Assembly (NCBI GenBank): GCA_021200895.1 | Contig: JAJQFX010000123.1 | Location: forward strand, 1 to 9,358 | Direction of reading: 5' to 3' | Origin: Clostridiales bacterium | GTDB lineage: Bacteria > Bacillota > Clostridia > Oscillospirales > Oscillospiraceae | Length of the DNA stretch: 9,358 nt | In this document: one piece after another, positions 1 through 6,020 of the stretch | Position numbering within the stretch: position 1 is the first letter of the stretch | How the letters are laid out: every line of letters begins with the position of its first letter | Notes under the pieces: model-generated | The model's input: only the letters and a program-made list of their open reading frames with translations | Database searches by the model: none | Told to the model about the DNA's origin: nothing | Position numbers and translations under genes: made by a program

Positions 1-677
1 ATGTGCTGGTCGGCCACCATTTGGAAGTTGGTGGGGTCCAGGGCATACCAGAGGCCGTTGTCCTCCGCCTCCACCCAGGCGTGGCTCAGCCCCTCCCCCA
101 TCAGCATCCCCACAACATAGCGGGCCTTGATGCCCCGGAGCCGCAGGAGGGAAATCATAATATGGGCGTAGTCCTGGCAGACCCCTCGCCCCAGGGTAAA
201 CGCCTGGGCAGCGGAGGTGTTCACATCGGTGACGTGCTGGGTGTAGGTCATGTGGCGGTACACTGCCTCCATGATTTTCTGAGCCTGGGCCAGGGGCCGC
301 TCCCCCACCTGAAAGGGGATACCGCAGCAAAAGGCCACCATCTCATCATTCGGCCTGGTCAAACCCGTCTGGTAGAGGAACAGGTTCTCCTGATAGGGGT
401 TGCCCACCGGCACCGCCTCCGCCAGACCGGTGACCGCCTCGCCGCAGATGTCCGCCTCGAAGCTGCTGTGGGGCCGGGTGACATAGCCGTAGATGCACAG
501 GTTGCCGAAGGAGTCCCGGCTCTCCCCCAGGGACTCCCTGGGGGAGACGAACCGCTGCTCCTGCAAGATGCGCTGGCGGCTGTCGGACACCGGGCAGCAC
601 CGCAGGGTGAACTGATGGTCGTGAATCGGGTTGTCAAACCGGATCTTCAGATGATAGTGAAAGGAAAGCACTTCCAC
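1..677 (-). CDS. Transglutaminase-like cysteine peptidase, 3' end outside window
   Basis: This is a transglutaminase-superfamily protein of the type found beside ATP-grasp/alpha-E genes. 225 residues are visible and the C-terminus runs off the left edge. The N-terminal ~110 residues match the bacterial transglutaminase N-terminal beta region (opening V/M-E-V-L-S-F-H-Y). The catalytic triad is intact: Cys167 in GRGVCQDYAH, His199 in LSHAWVE and Asp214 in ALDPTN. No signal peptide or membrane segment is seen, so it is probably cytoplasmic. I chose the GTG at 677 because GGAGGT sits 9 nt upstream and the start follows the alpha-E stop by 5 nt, which indicates one operon. In this family such proteins are thought to act as peptidases or amide-bond-forming enzymes on the product of the neighbouring ATP-grasp ligase. 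That role is inferred from context, and the substrate is unknown. Confidence 0.88.
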   Translation of the reverse strand, partial: MEVLSFHYHLKIRFDNPIHDHQFTLRCCPVSDSRQRILQEQRFVSPRESLGESRDSFGNLCIYGYVTRPHSSFEADICGEAVTGLAEAVPVGNPYQENLFLYQTGLTRPNDEMVAFCCGIPFQVGERPLAQAQKIMEAVYRHMTYTQHVTDVNTSAAQAFTLGRGVCQDYAHIMISLLRLRGIKARYVVGMLMGEGLSHAWVEAEDNGLWYALDPTNFQMVADQH

Positions 678-682
678 GGGGG

Positions 683-1351
683 TCAAACCTCCAGAATCCG
701 TTCCGTCTCCCGGATGATGGCGGGATAGTCCAGTTCCTCCGCCCGCATCAGCGCCCGCAGGTTGGAGATGCTCTCCCGGCGGTACCGCAGGTCGCACCGG
801 TCAATGCGCCCGGCCAGGCGGCAGACCTCCCGGTCCATATCCACCCGGCTCATGTGGAGGCGGGCGTACAGGTCGAGGCGCTCCACCCGCTTGCCCACCT
901 TGATGATGTTGCGGGTGTTCTCGTCGTCGATTTGGTCGTCCACGATGCCCCAGAAGGCCAGAATGTCGTCGCTGACCTTCTGGAACTCAATGACCGGGGC
1001 GTCGGACTCCCTGGCCTTGTTCATCCCGTACACCGCCAGCTGGATGTAGGCCAGGGTCTCGCTGCCGATTTCTTCCCGCAACTCGATGGCGTTATCGTAG
1101 GCCCGGTTCAGGTTGCTGATGATGGAGTTGGGGTTCTCCGGGTCGAAGGCGTACCGGGCGATAAAATCATCCCCGTCCGCGTAGATGTTGGGGATGTCCA
1201 GGGAGGCGCAGAAGGCGGCATGGTCGCCCCCCACCTGCTCGATGAGCTGGTCAAAACTCCTGGCAAACAGCTTGAGGGTGGTGTACACCCGCTCGGAATA
1301 CCGGCCCAGCCAATAGAGCCGGTCTGCATTTACGACTGACTTAATACCCAT
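683..1351 (-). CDS. Alpha-E domain protein (DUF403 type, short clostridial form)
   Basis: This is a 222-residue all-helical alpha-E family protein. Recognisable features are the N-terminal LYWLGRYSERVYTTL segment (about residues 12-26), the ISNLNRAYDNAIELREEIGSETL segment centred on residue 88, and WGIVDDQIDDENTRN followed by GKRVERLDLYARL (about 134-165). The protein is shorter than the roughly 300-residue forms of other phyla, but both ends look natural. The biochemical role is unknown. It is nearly always encoded with a circularly permuted ATP-grasp protein and a transglutaminase, as here, and is presumed to be part of the same peptide-ligation pathway. The ATG at 1351 lies 22 nt inside the end of the ATP-grasp frame, with GGAGGT 11 nt upstream. 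The stop is 5 nt before the transglutaminase start. Confidence 0.88.
   Translation of the reverse strand: MGIKSVVNADRLYWLGRYSERVYTTLKLFARSFDQLIEQVGGDHAAFCASLDIPNIYADGDDFIARYAFDPENPNSIISNLNRAYDNAIELREEIGSETLAYIQLAVYGMNKARESDAPVIEFQKVSDDILAFWGIVDDQIDDENTRNIIKVGKRVERLDLYARLHMSRVDMDREVCRLAGRIDRCDLRYRRESISNLRALMRAEELDYPAIIRETERILEV
687..692 (-). promoter_or_regulatory. Ribosome binding site fixing the GTG start of the transglutaminase gene
   Basis: On the minus strand this reads GGAGGT, 9 nt before the GTG at 677. It overlaps the last codons of the alpha-E gene, so the two genes are probably translationally coupled. No ATG with a comparable site lies nearby. Confidence 0.7.
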
Positions 1352-2654
1352 GTGTCTTTAAAACCTCCGCCTTGTGAAGAATTGACGATGAAGGAATCCG
1401 GGTTCCGGGAGAATCGGGTCAGCCCGCTCTTCCAGACCACCGGCTCCTCGCTGCTGAGGACGAACGCCCGCAGGTCGGCTTTGCGCTCCACGATGTCCTC
1501 CCCCTCCTGGATGGGGATGTCGCAGAAGTCAATGACCTCCTGGGCGATGAACCGCCGGGGCTCCGCTTTCAGCAGGGCGATGAAATCCGCCTTCTGCTGG
1601 GCGGTCATTTTGCTGCCGAACACCACGCCGTAGCCTCCGGCCTCCGCCACGTCCTTCAAGACCAGGGTGTCAAAATGCTCCAGCACATACTGCATATCCT
1701 CCTCATAGAAGGGCAGATAGGTGGGGGCGTTGTGGAGGATAGGCTCCTCTCCCAGGTAGTACTTTATCATGCGTGGGACGAAGTAATAGATGCCCTTATC
1801 GTCCCCGATGCCGTTGCCGGGGGTGTTCAGCAGGGCTACGTTCCCCTTCCGGTACACGTCGAAGATGTGAGGCACGCCGATGACGGATTCCGGGTTGAAG
1901 GTCATGGGGTCCATGTACTCGTCAGAGATGCGGCGGTACACCGCGCCCACACGCTCCCGCCGTCCGGCGTAGCCCTTGAAATAGAGATAGTCGCCGTCCA
2001 CCTGCAGGTCATTGTAGCCCACCAGCGGCACCCCCATCCGCTCCGCCAGGAAGGAGTGCTCAAAATAGGCGGCGTTGTACCGCCCCGGCGTCAGCACCAC
2101 GCTGAGGCCCCCCCCCACGTTCACATAGTCCATGGCGTGTTTCAGGAGGTCGGCATAGTTCCGGTTGTCCTCAATGGGGTTATCGTGGAAGGTACGGGGG
2201 GGCTGGAGCGGCGGCACAGCTCCCGGGCAATCATGGGGTAGGAGGCCCCGGAAGGCACCCGCAGATTGTCCTCCAGGATGTACCACTCCCCGTCCTTGCC
2301 CAGCACCAGGTCGATGCCGGAGACGTGGGAAAAGACCTCCTTCGGCGGCACGACTCCTTCGCAGGGCACCAGGTAGCCGCTGGAGGCGTAGATGAACTCC
2401 TCCGGCACCACCTTATCCCGGACGATTTTCTTGTCGTTATAAATGTCCAGCAGGAACAGGTTCAGCGCCTTGACCCGCTGTTTCAGGCCTCGCTCCAGAT
2501 AGTCGAACTCCTCCTTCTTGATGACCCGGGGGATGGCGTCAAAGGGGAAGAGCTGCTCCTTAAATGTACCGTTCTTGTAAATGCCGAACTTCACGCCGTA
2601 CCTGGCCAGAAGTTCGTTCACCGTGTCCTTTTTGTCCAGCAAATCAAAGTTCAT
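1330..2654 (-). CDS. Circularly permuted ATP-grasp protein, frameshifted at a C7 tract
   Basis: This is a circularly permuted ATP-grasp family protein (DUF404/DUF407 type), a predicted ATP-dependent carboxylate-amine/peptide ligase. The first part is read from the ATG at 2654 for 153 codons and includes the family motif YILEDNLRVPSGASYP (about residues 125-140). At the C7 run 2196-2202 the frame is lost: the uninterrupted frame continues for a few unrelated residues and stops at 2142. Changing frame by -1 there (or adding one C) gives RTFHDNPIEDNRNYADLL and then an intact C-terminal part. That part contains VVLTPGRYNAAYFEHSFLAE, AVYRRISDEYMDP, GNGIGDDKG, EAGGYGVVFG, RRFIAQE and the terminal VVNSSQGGGFKDTWVLS. 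The joined length is about 441 residues, near the family norm, so only one base is amiss. GTG at 2657 is an alternative start; a GAGGG lies 6 nt upstream of the ATG. It is the first gene of the operon. I cannot tell sequence error, phase variation and programmed slippage apart. Confidence 0.82.
1363..1368 (-). promoter_or_regulatory. Ribosome binding site of the alpha-E gene inside the ATP-grasp coding region
   Basis: On the minus strand this reads GGAGGT, 11 nt before the ATG at 1351 and still within the codons for the ATP-grasp C-terminus. Translation of alpha-E is therefore probably coupled to ribosomes finishing the ATP-grasp gene. Confidence 0.6.
2108..2116 (-). repeat. G9 homopolymer in the ATP-grasp coding strand
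   Basis: The plus strand has nine C, so the coding strand has nine G. They encode part of a Val-Gly-Gly-Gly-Leu stretch just before the conserved VVLTPGRYN segment. The frame is continuous across this run in the present sequence. Runs this long are prone to slipped-strand mispairing, and this one is complementary to the C7 run upstream. Confidence 0.8.
2196..2202 (-). repeat. C7 homopolymer at the ATP-grasp frameshift
   Basis: The plus strand shows seven consecutive G, so the coding strand has seven C. Upstream codons read AGC CCC CCC GTA. A -1 shift gives CCC CCC CGT ACC TTC CAC, which re-enters the conserved family frame. The layout C CCC CCC also fits the X XXY YYZ pattern of a -1 slippery heptamer. 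Confidence 0.85.
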
Positions 2655-2681
2655 CACACGCCCTCACTACTTTCTCTCCTG

Positions 2682-2695
2682 CCCGAACAGTCGGG
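2682..2695 (-). other. Small hairpin in the ATP-grasp mRNA leader
   Basis: This is a perfect 5-bp stem, CCCGA/TCGGG, with a 4-nt loop, lying in the leader between the terminator-like hairpin and the start codon at 2654. Its role is unknown. It could be part of a leader regulatory structure or chance in GC-rich sequence. Confidence 0.35.
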
Positions 2696-2702
2696 GGTTT
2701 GC

Positions 2703-2748
2703 AAAAAATGAAACAAGGATGCCCTGCACTTGCAAAACATCCTTGTTT
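2703..2748 (-). terminator. Intrinsic terminator-like hairpin between pepF and the ATP-grasp operon
   Basis: An 11-bp perfect inverted repeat, AAACAAGGATG (2711-2721) and CATCCTTGTTT (2738-2748), has a 16-nt loop. On the minus strand a U-rich tail (CATTTTTT) follows at 2703-2710. It has the form of a rho-independent terminator and is the only good one downstream of pepF, whose stop lies 98 nt away. It also sits at the very start of the transcript from the promoter at 2754-2782, so it may instead, or also, act as an attenuator. Confidence 0.7.
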
Positions 2749-2753
2749 TCTCT

Positions 2754-2782
2754 AGGATAACAGACGATGAGGGAAATGTCAA
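2754..2782 (-). promoter_or_regulatory. Predicted promoter of the ATP-grasp/alpha-E/transglutaminase operon
   Basis: On the minus strand: TTGACA (2777-2782, perfect -35), a 17-nt spacer, then TATCCT (2754-2759, 4 of 6 of the -10 consensus). The start would be near 2747, giving a leader of about 93 nt that begins within the inverted repeat at 2711-2748. Confidence 0.6.
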
Positions 2783-2845
2783 CCGTCATTCCGGCAAATT
2801 TCGCTCACCGGGTCAAAAAAGTTTTGGATACCGGGCGGAGCATGG

Positions 2846-4633
2846 TCACGCCAGCGTCTCCATCTCATCCAGCAGACCGTCGAACACAGCGATGGCCGCT
2901 TCCAGCGGCTCCGGCGTGGACATATCCACCCCAGCCCCCTTCAGCAGCTCGATGGGGGACTTGGAGCAGCCGCCTTTCAGGAAACTCAGGTAGGCCTCCA
3001 CCGCCTCCGGCCCGCCGTGGAGGATCTTCTGGGACAGGGCCACTGCGGCGGCGAAACCGGTGGCGTACTGGTACAGGTAGAAGTTATAGTAAAAATGGGG
3101 GATGCGGGACCACTCCAGGGCGATATTGTCGTCATTCTCCAATGCAGGGCCGAAGTATTTATCCTGCAAATCCCGGTAAATCTTGCAGCAGGCCTCCGCT
3201 GTCACGCCCTGGCCGGACTGGGTCAGCTCGTTGACCTCCAGTTCGAAGGCGGCCAACTGGGTCTGACGGAAGAAGGTGGAGCGGAACTGCTCCAGATAGT
3301 AATTGATGAGGTAGGCCCGCTCCCGGCGGTCGGTGGTCCTGCCCAGCAGGTACTGCATCAGCAGGCACTCGTTGCAGGTGGAGGCCACCTCCGCCACGAA
3401 GATTTGGTAGCGCTTGTAGGTCTCCGGCTGGTTCTGGTTGGACAGCCAGGTGTGCATGGCGTGGCCCATCTCGTGAATCAGGGTGAACACGTCCGCCAGC
3501 TTGTCCTGATAGTTCAGCAGGATGTAGGGGTGTACATTGGGCCCGGCGCAGTAGCCGCCGGAGCGCTTGCCCGCGTTCTCGTACACATCGATCCAGCCGC
3601 CCTCCAGGCCCTGGCGCACCACGGAGAGGTATTCCTCCCCCAGGGGCTTCAACGCCTCCAGTACCAGTTCCTTGGCCTCCTCAAAGGGGACTTCCATGGT
3701 CACGTCGCCCACGATGGGGGCGTACATATCGTAGGGGTGCAGCGTCTCCACCCCCAGCAGCTTCTTCCGCAGGGCCACATACCGGTGGAGGGAGGGCAGG
3801 TGTTCCTCCACGGTGGAGAGCAGGTTGTGATAGATGTCCTCCGGCACCTCCGTCCCCGCCACGGCGGCGGCCAAGGAGGAGGGGTACTTCCGGGCCTTGG
3901 CGAAGAACCACAGCTGCTTCGTCTGGGCGGCCATGACGGCGGCCAGGGTATTGCGGAACCGGCCATAGGTGGTGTACAGGGCGTCATAGGTGTTTTTGCG
4001 GAGGGTGCGGTCCTTGGACTCGATATACTTCCCATAGGTGCCCAGGGACAGGGGCAGCCGGTTCCCCGCGCCGTCCTCCACGTCGGGGAAGGTCAGGTCA
4101 GCGTCGTTGAACATGGAGAAGATGTTATCCGGCCCGCCGGACAGGTCGCCTGCGGCGGCCAGCAGCTTCTCCTCCGCCGGGGAGAGGGTGTGCTCCCGCC
4201 TGCTGCGGATGACCTCCAGGTGGCGGCGGTACAGGGCCAGCCCCTCCACCGTCTCATACCAGCCCGCCAGCGTCTCCTCGGGGATAGCCAGCAGTTCCCC
4301 CGTCTCAAAGGCTCCGGCGGTGGACAGCTCCAGCAGCACGTTCCTGGCCTGGGCGTTCATGGCCTGGTACTTGGCCACCCGGGTGTCGCTGTCCCCCTTG
4401 AGCATGGCGTACTCCATCACATCGGTGACCTGGGCGCTGATTTCATCGTCCAGCCGCAGATAGGCCAGCAGGGTCTCCCCGCTGCTCCCCAGCTTCCCCT
4501 CAAAGCTCCGCACCAGAGGGGGATAGGCTTTGAGCCGCTCCAGCGCCTCCTGCCAGGCCTCGTCGGTGGGGTAAATGTGCTCCGTCTTCCACAGGTAGCG
4601 CGGATCCTGTTCGCTGCGTTCTTTTACTGCCAT
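2846..4633 (-). CDS. pepF: Oligoendopeptidase F (M3B family zinc metallopeptidase)
   Basis: A 595-residue cytoplasmic zinc oligopeptidase that cuts short peptides, of usual family length. The zinc site is complete: HEMGH at residues 387-391 (two His ligands, catalytic Glu388) and Glu415 in the downstream VAEVASTCNE helix as third ligand. The family's substrate-binding tail is seen as HFYYNFYLYQYATGFAAA (about 513-530). The N-terminal ~200 residues hold the M3 helical oligopeptidase F domain. I chose ATG 4633 (MAVKERSEQD) because AGGAAG lies 7 nt upstream. The frame is open a further 55 codons, but those overlap the repressor gene and look unlike any PepF. It lies 44 nt after the repressor stop with no clear promoter between, so the two are probably cotranscribed. 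The likely job is recycling of peptides from protein turnover or uptake. Confidence 0.95.
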   Translation of the reverse strand: MAVKERSEQDPRYLWKTEHIYPTDEAWQEALERLKAYPPLVRSFEGKLGSSGETLLAYLRLDDEISAQVTDVMEYAMLKGDSDTRVAKYQAMNAQARNVLLELSTAGAFETGELLAIPEETLAGWYETVEGLALYRRHLEVIRSRREHTLSPAEEKLLAAAGDLSGGPDNIFSMFNDADLTFPDVEDGAGNRLPLSLGTYGKYIESKDRTLRKNTYDALYTTYGRFRNTLAAVMAAQTKQLWFFAKARKYPSSLAAAVAGTEVPEDIYHNLLSTVEEHLPSLHRYVALRKKLLGVETLHPYDMYAPIVGDVTMEVPFEEAKELVLEALKPLGEEYLSVVRQGLEGGWIDVYENAGKRSGGYCAGPNVHPYILLNYQDKLADVFTLIHEMGHAMHTWLSNQNQPETYKRYQIFVAEVASTCNECLLMQYLLGRTTDRRERAYLINYYLEQFRSTFFRQTQLAAFELEVNELTQSGQGVTAEACCKIYRDLQDKYFGPALENDDNIALEWSRIPHFYYNFYLYQYATGFAAAVALSQKILHGGPEAVEAYLSFLKGGCSKSPIELLKGAGVDMSTPEPLEAAIAVFDGLLDEMETLA

Positions 4634-4640
4634 GATAGTG

Positions 4641-4646
4641 CTTCCT
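4641..4646 (-). promoter_or_regulatory. Ribosome binding site fixing the pepF start
   Basis: On the minus strand this reads AGGAAG, 7 nt before ATG 4633. It supports this start over the upstream in-frame ATG that lies inside the repressor gene. Confidence 0.65.
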
Positions 4647-4677
4647 TTCGTTGTGTGGTGTAGTAGCTGGCCACTGG

Positions 4678-5316
4678 TCACAGATTCCGCACCAGCCGCA
4701 TGGCGACCCCCACAATGCGGGCCTCGCCGCTGGCGAAGTCGCCTTCCGGCACCAGCCGTGGGGGATAGGCCGGGTTCTCCGGCTGGAGGATGACCCACCC
4801 ATCCTGGCGGCGGAAGCGCTTCAAGGTGGCGTCCTCGCCGTCCACCAGGCAGGCCACGATTTGGCCGTCCTCCGCCGTGGACTGTTGGCGAATCAGCACC
4901 AGGTCGCCGGAGCAGATACCAGCGTTCTGCATACTGTCCCCGGAGACCTTCAAATAGAAGTAGGCCCCTTCCGCCGGCACGTCTGCCGACAGGTAGCCCA
5001 GCACCTCCTGCTCCGCCAGCGTGGGGATGCCTGCCCGAATGACACCAAGGATGGGCAGCAGCCGCTCCCCGGGCAGGGAGTCAGCCTGACGGACAGGGTA
5101 GCGAGGCACGTCATAACCCAGCAGCCACTGGGGGTCTACCCCCAGCTTCTCCGCCATCTCCGACACCACCCGGGCCTTCGGCTCCCGCTGGCCCAGCACA
5201 TAGCGGTTCAGGGTCTGGGGCCGCATCTCCAGAAGCTCGCCCAGCTTCTCATAGTTCAGCCCCTTCTCCTGCATCAGCTCCCGCAGACGGTCTCCCAATT
5301 TGGCCACTCGTTCCAT
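4678..5316 (-). CDS. LexA-like transcriptional repressor (XRE HTH plus S24 peptidase)
   Basis: A 212-residue repressor with an N-terminal XRE/Cro-type helix-turn-helix (about residues 8-62; NYEKLGELLEMRPQTLNRYVLGQREP) and a C-terminal LexA/S24 self-cleavage domain (about 88-205). The autoproteolysis parts are all present: the Ala95-Gly96 scissile pair in GVIRAGIP, nucleophile Ser128 in VSGDSM and Lys166 in DATLKRF. This is the design of CI-like and HdiR/LexA-like repressors that cut themselves when RecA is activated. Response to DNA damage is therefore likely but not shown. The ATG at 5316 has AAGGAG 8 nt upstream. A palindrome inside its own promoter suggests autoregulation. It is divergent from a phage-like gene and lies 44 nt upstream of pepF. 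It is not the canonical LexA, which has a winged helix, and could be a domesticated prophage repressor. Confidence 0.92.
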   Translation of the reverse strand: MERVAKLGDRLRELMQEKGLNYEKLGELLEMRPQTLNRYVLGQREPKARVVSEMAEKLGVDPQWLLGYDVPRYPVRQADSLPGERLLPILGVIRAGIPTLAEQEVLGYLSADVPAEGAYFYLKVSGDSMQNAGICSGDLVLIRQQSTAEDGQIVACLVDGEDATLKRFRRQDGWVILQPENPAYPPRLVPEGDFASGEARIVGVAMRLVRNL

Positions 5317-5350
5317 AAGCCCAGCTCCTTTCCGGGTTGCATATAGGTCT

Positions 5351-5378
5351 ATTGTATCAAATTTTCTGGAAAATGCAA
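5351..5378 (-). promoter_or_regulatory. Predicted promoter of the repressor gene
   Basis: On the minus strand: TTGCAT (5373-5378), a 16-nt spacer, then TGATACAAT, an extended -10 element whose TACAAT (5351-5356) matches 5 of 6 consensus bases. The start would be near 5344, giving a leader of about 28 nt before ATG 5316. Confidence 0.6.
5361..5374. promoter_or_regulatory. Candidate operator: palindrome inside the repressor promoter
   Basis: A perfect inverted repeat, ATTTTC-TG-GAAAAT, lies between the -10 and -35 elements of the repressor promoter, a position where a dimeric repressor would block RNA polymerase. XRE/S24 repressors commonly bind such dyads and control their own genes. Binding here is inferred. 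Confidence 0.5.
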
Positions 5379-5404
5379 GCAGTCCGGGGCAGGTTGGCGG
5401 TTTT

Positions 5405-5436
5405 CCGGCGGAGCCATAAGGCAGCCGCCCCGCCGG
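5405..5436. repeat. GC-rich inverted repeat between divergent promoters
   Basis: A 7-bp perfect inverted repeat, CCGGCGG (5405-5411) and CCGCCGG (5430-5436), with an 18-nt spacer. It lies upstream of both divergent promoters, so it is in neither main transcript. It may bind a protein as DNA or may be chance in GC-rich sequence. Confidence 0.3.
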
Positions 5437-5508
5437 TCAGTCAAACGCGCCGCCCCTGCCGTCATCTTATCTGGAGAGAAAATGTTCGTAGGATTCCCCC
5501 GCTCCCCC

Positions 5509-5537
5509 TTGACAACGCCGCCCGCCTGTGCTAAACT
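5509..5537 (+). promoter_or_regulatory. Predicted promoter of the phage-like gene
   Basis: TTGACA (5509-5514, perfect -35), a 17-nt spacer, then TAAACT (5532-5537) with the upstream TG of an extended -10. A 10-bp perfect palindrome, AACTATAGTT (5534-5543), overlaps the -10 and the predicted start, a natural place for a repressor. Confidence 0.65.
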
Positions 5538-5563
5538 ATAGTTATCACCGAATGGAGATATAT

Positions 5564-5611
5564 TTCCTCCGGACGGTGAGTCAACAGCGAGAGCAATCGG
5601 GAAAGGAGGAA
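5564..5611 (+). promoter_or_regulatory. Leader with possible ribosome-binding-site sequestration
   Basis: The leader carries TTCCTCC (5564-5570), perfectly complementary over 7 bases to GGAGGAA (5605-5611), which is the ribosome binding site of the phage-like gene. A competing local hairpin GGGA/TCCC (5600-5603 with 5612-5615) would display the same site in its loop. The site lies about 15 nt from the ATG, longer than usual. Confidence 0.35.
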
Positions 5612-5624
5612 TCCCAACAGCAGC

Positions 5625-5996
5625 ATGACAGTGACAGATTTGACCATCGGCGGCGTGAAAATGCCTACCCCCGCCCTGGAGGGGCTGACCATCACCCGGG
5701 AAAAGATTTGGTCGTCCGACACCGGCCGCACGGCCAGCGGCAAAATGGTGGGCACCATTGTGGCCGTCAAGACGAAGGTAGTCATCAAATGGCCGGTGCT
5801 GACCATGGACGAGGTGAAAATCATTGAAAACGCGGTCAGTTCGTCTACGCCCTTCGTCACCATGACCTATACCGACATGACCGGCGCGGCGACCACGAAA
5901 ACGGTGTACTTCGGCACGCCGTCCTACACCGTGTACAGCTATGCGGACGGCGCCCAGTATGTGAAGGATGTGACGGTGGACGGCATAGAACGATAA
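5625..5996 (+). CDS. Phage tail-associated-like protein (DUF6711-like), orphan
   Basis: A 123-residue soluble protein without signal peptide or membrane segment. It begins MTVTDLTIGGVKMPTPALEG, has a central KTKVVIKWPVLTMDEVKIIE segment and ends DVTVDGIER. The pattern of a 'GV.MPTP' opening, an alternating beta core and a 'D...DGIER' end resembles small clostridial prophage tail proteins of the DUF6711 kind. The assignment is from memory of the family, not a search. No other phage structural gene is visible nearby; the gene has its own promoter and a strong terminator, so it is a one-gene unit. Base composition looks like its neighbours. ATG 5625 is the only sensible start, although the AAAGGAGG at 5602-5609 is 15 nt away. 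It could be a prophage relic or a domesticated phage protein. Confidence 0.72.
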   Translation: MTVTDLTIGGVKMPTPALEGLTITREKIWSSDTGRTASGKMVGTIVAVKTKVVIKWPVLTMDEVKIIENAVSSSTPFVTMTYTDMTGAATTKTVYFGTPSYTVYSYADGAQYVKDVTVDGIER

Positions 5997-6020
5997 CCCC
6001 AGCCCGCCCCGCAAATAGAA

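Larger units (their letters stand above)
5317..5624. other. Divergent intergenic region (308 bases)
   Basis: This is the only stretch over 300 bases without a gene. It contains, left to right, the repressor ribosome binding site and promoter with an internal palindrome (5325-5378), a GC-rich inverted repeat (5405-5436), an unremarkable GC-rich segment (5437-5508), the promoter of the phage-like gene (5509-5537), and its leader (about 5544-5624). I see no convincing coding sequence in it. Confidence 0.6.

Noticed and set aside
3..728. Plus-strand open frame opposite the transglutaminase gene
   Set aside because: The minus strand carries a complete catalytic Cys-His-Asp arrangement in another frame; the plus frame shows no family features.
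3017..4663. Long plus-strand open frame (548 codons) opposite pepF
   Set aside because: It mirrors the pepF coding sequence, is rich in Gly, Val, Gln and His as expected of an antisense frame, and has no recognisable domain. PepF is unmistakable on the other strand.
4634..4798. N-terminal 55-residue extension of PepF
   Set aside because: It overlaps the end of the repressor gene, does not resemble PepF proteins and lacks a good ribosome binding site; ATG 4633 has AGGAAG at the right distance.
5482..5541. Short plus-strand frame (19 residues) after a GGAGAG
   Set aside because: It spans the -35 and -10 elements of the promoter at 5509-5537, so it cannot be a leader peptide of that transcript, and its composition is unremarkable.
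5349..6014. Minus-strand open frame (221 codons) opposite the phage-like gene
   Set aside because: It is His/Gly/Arg-rich without motifs, overlaps the repressor promoter, and would run through the strong plus-strand terminator.
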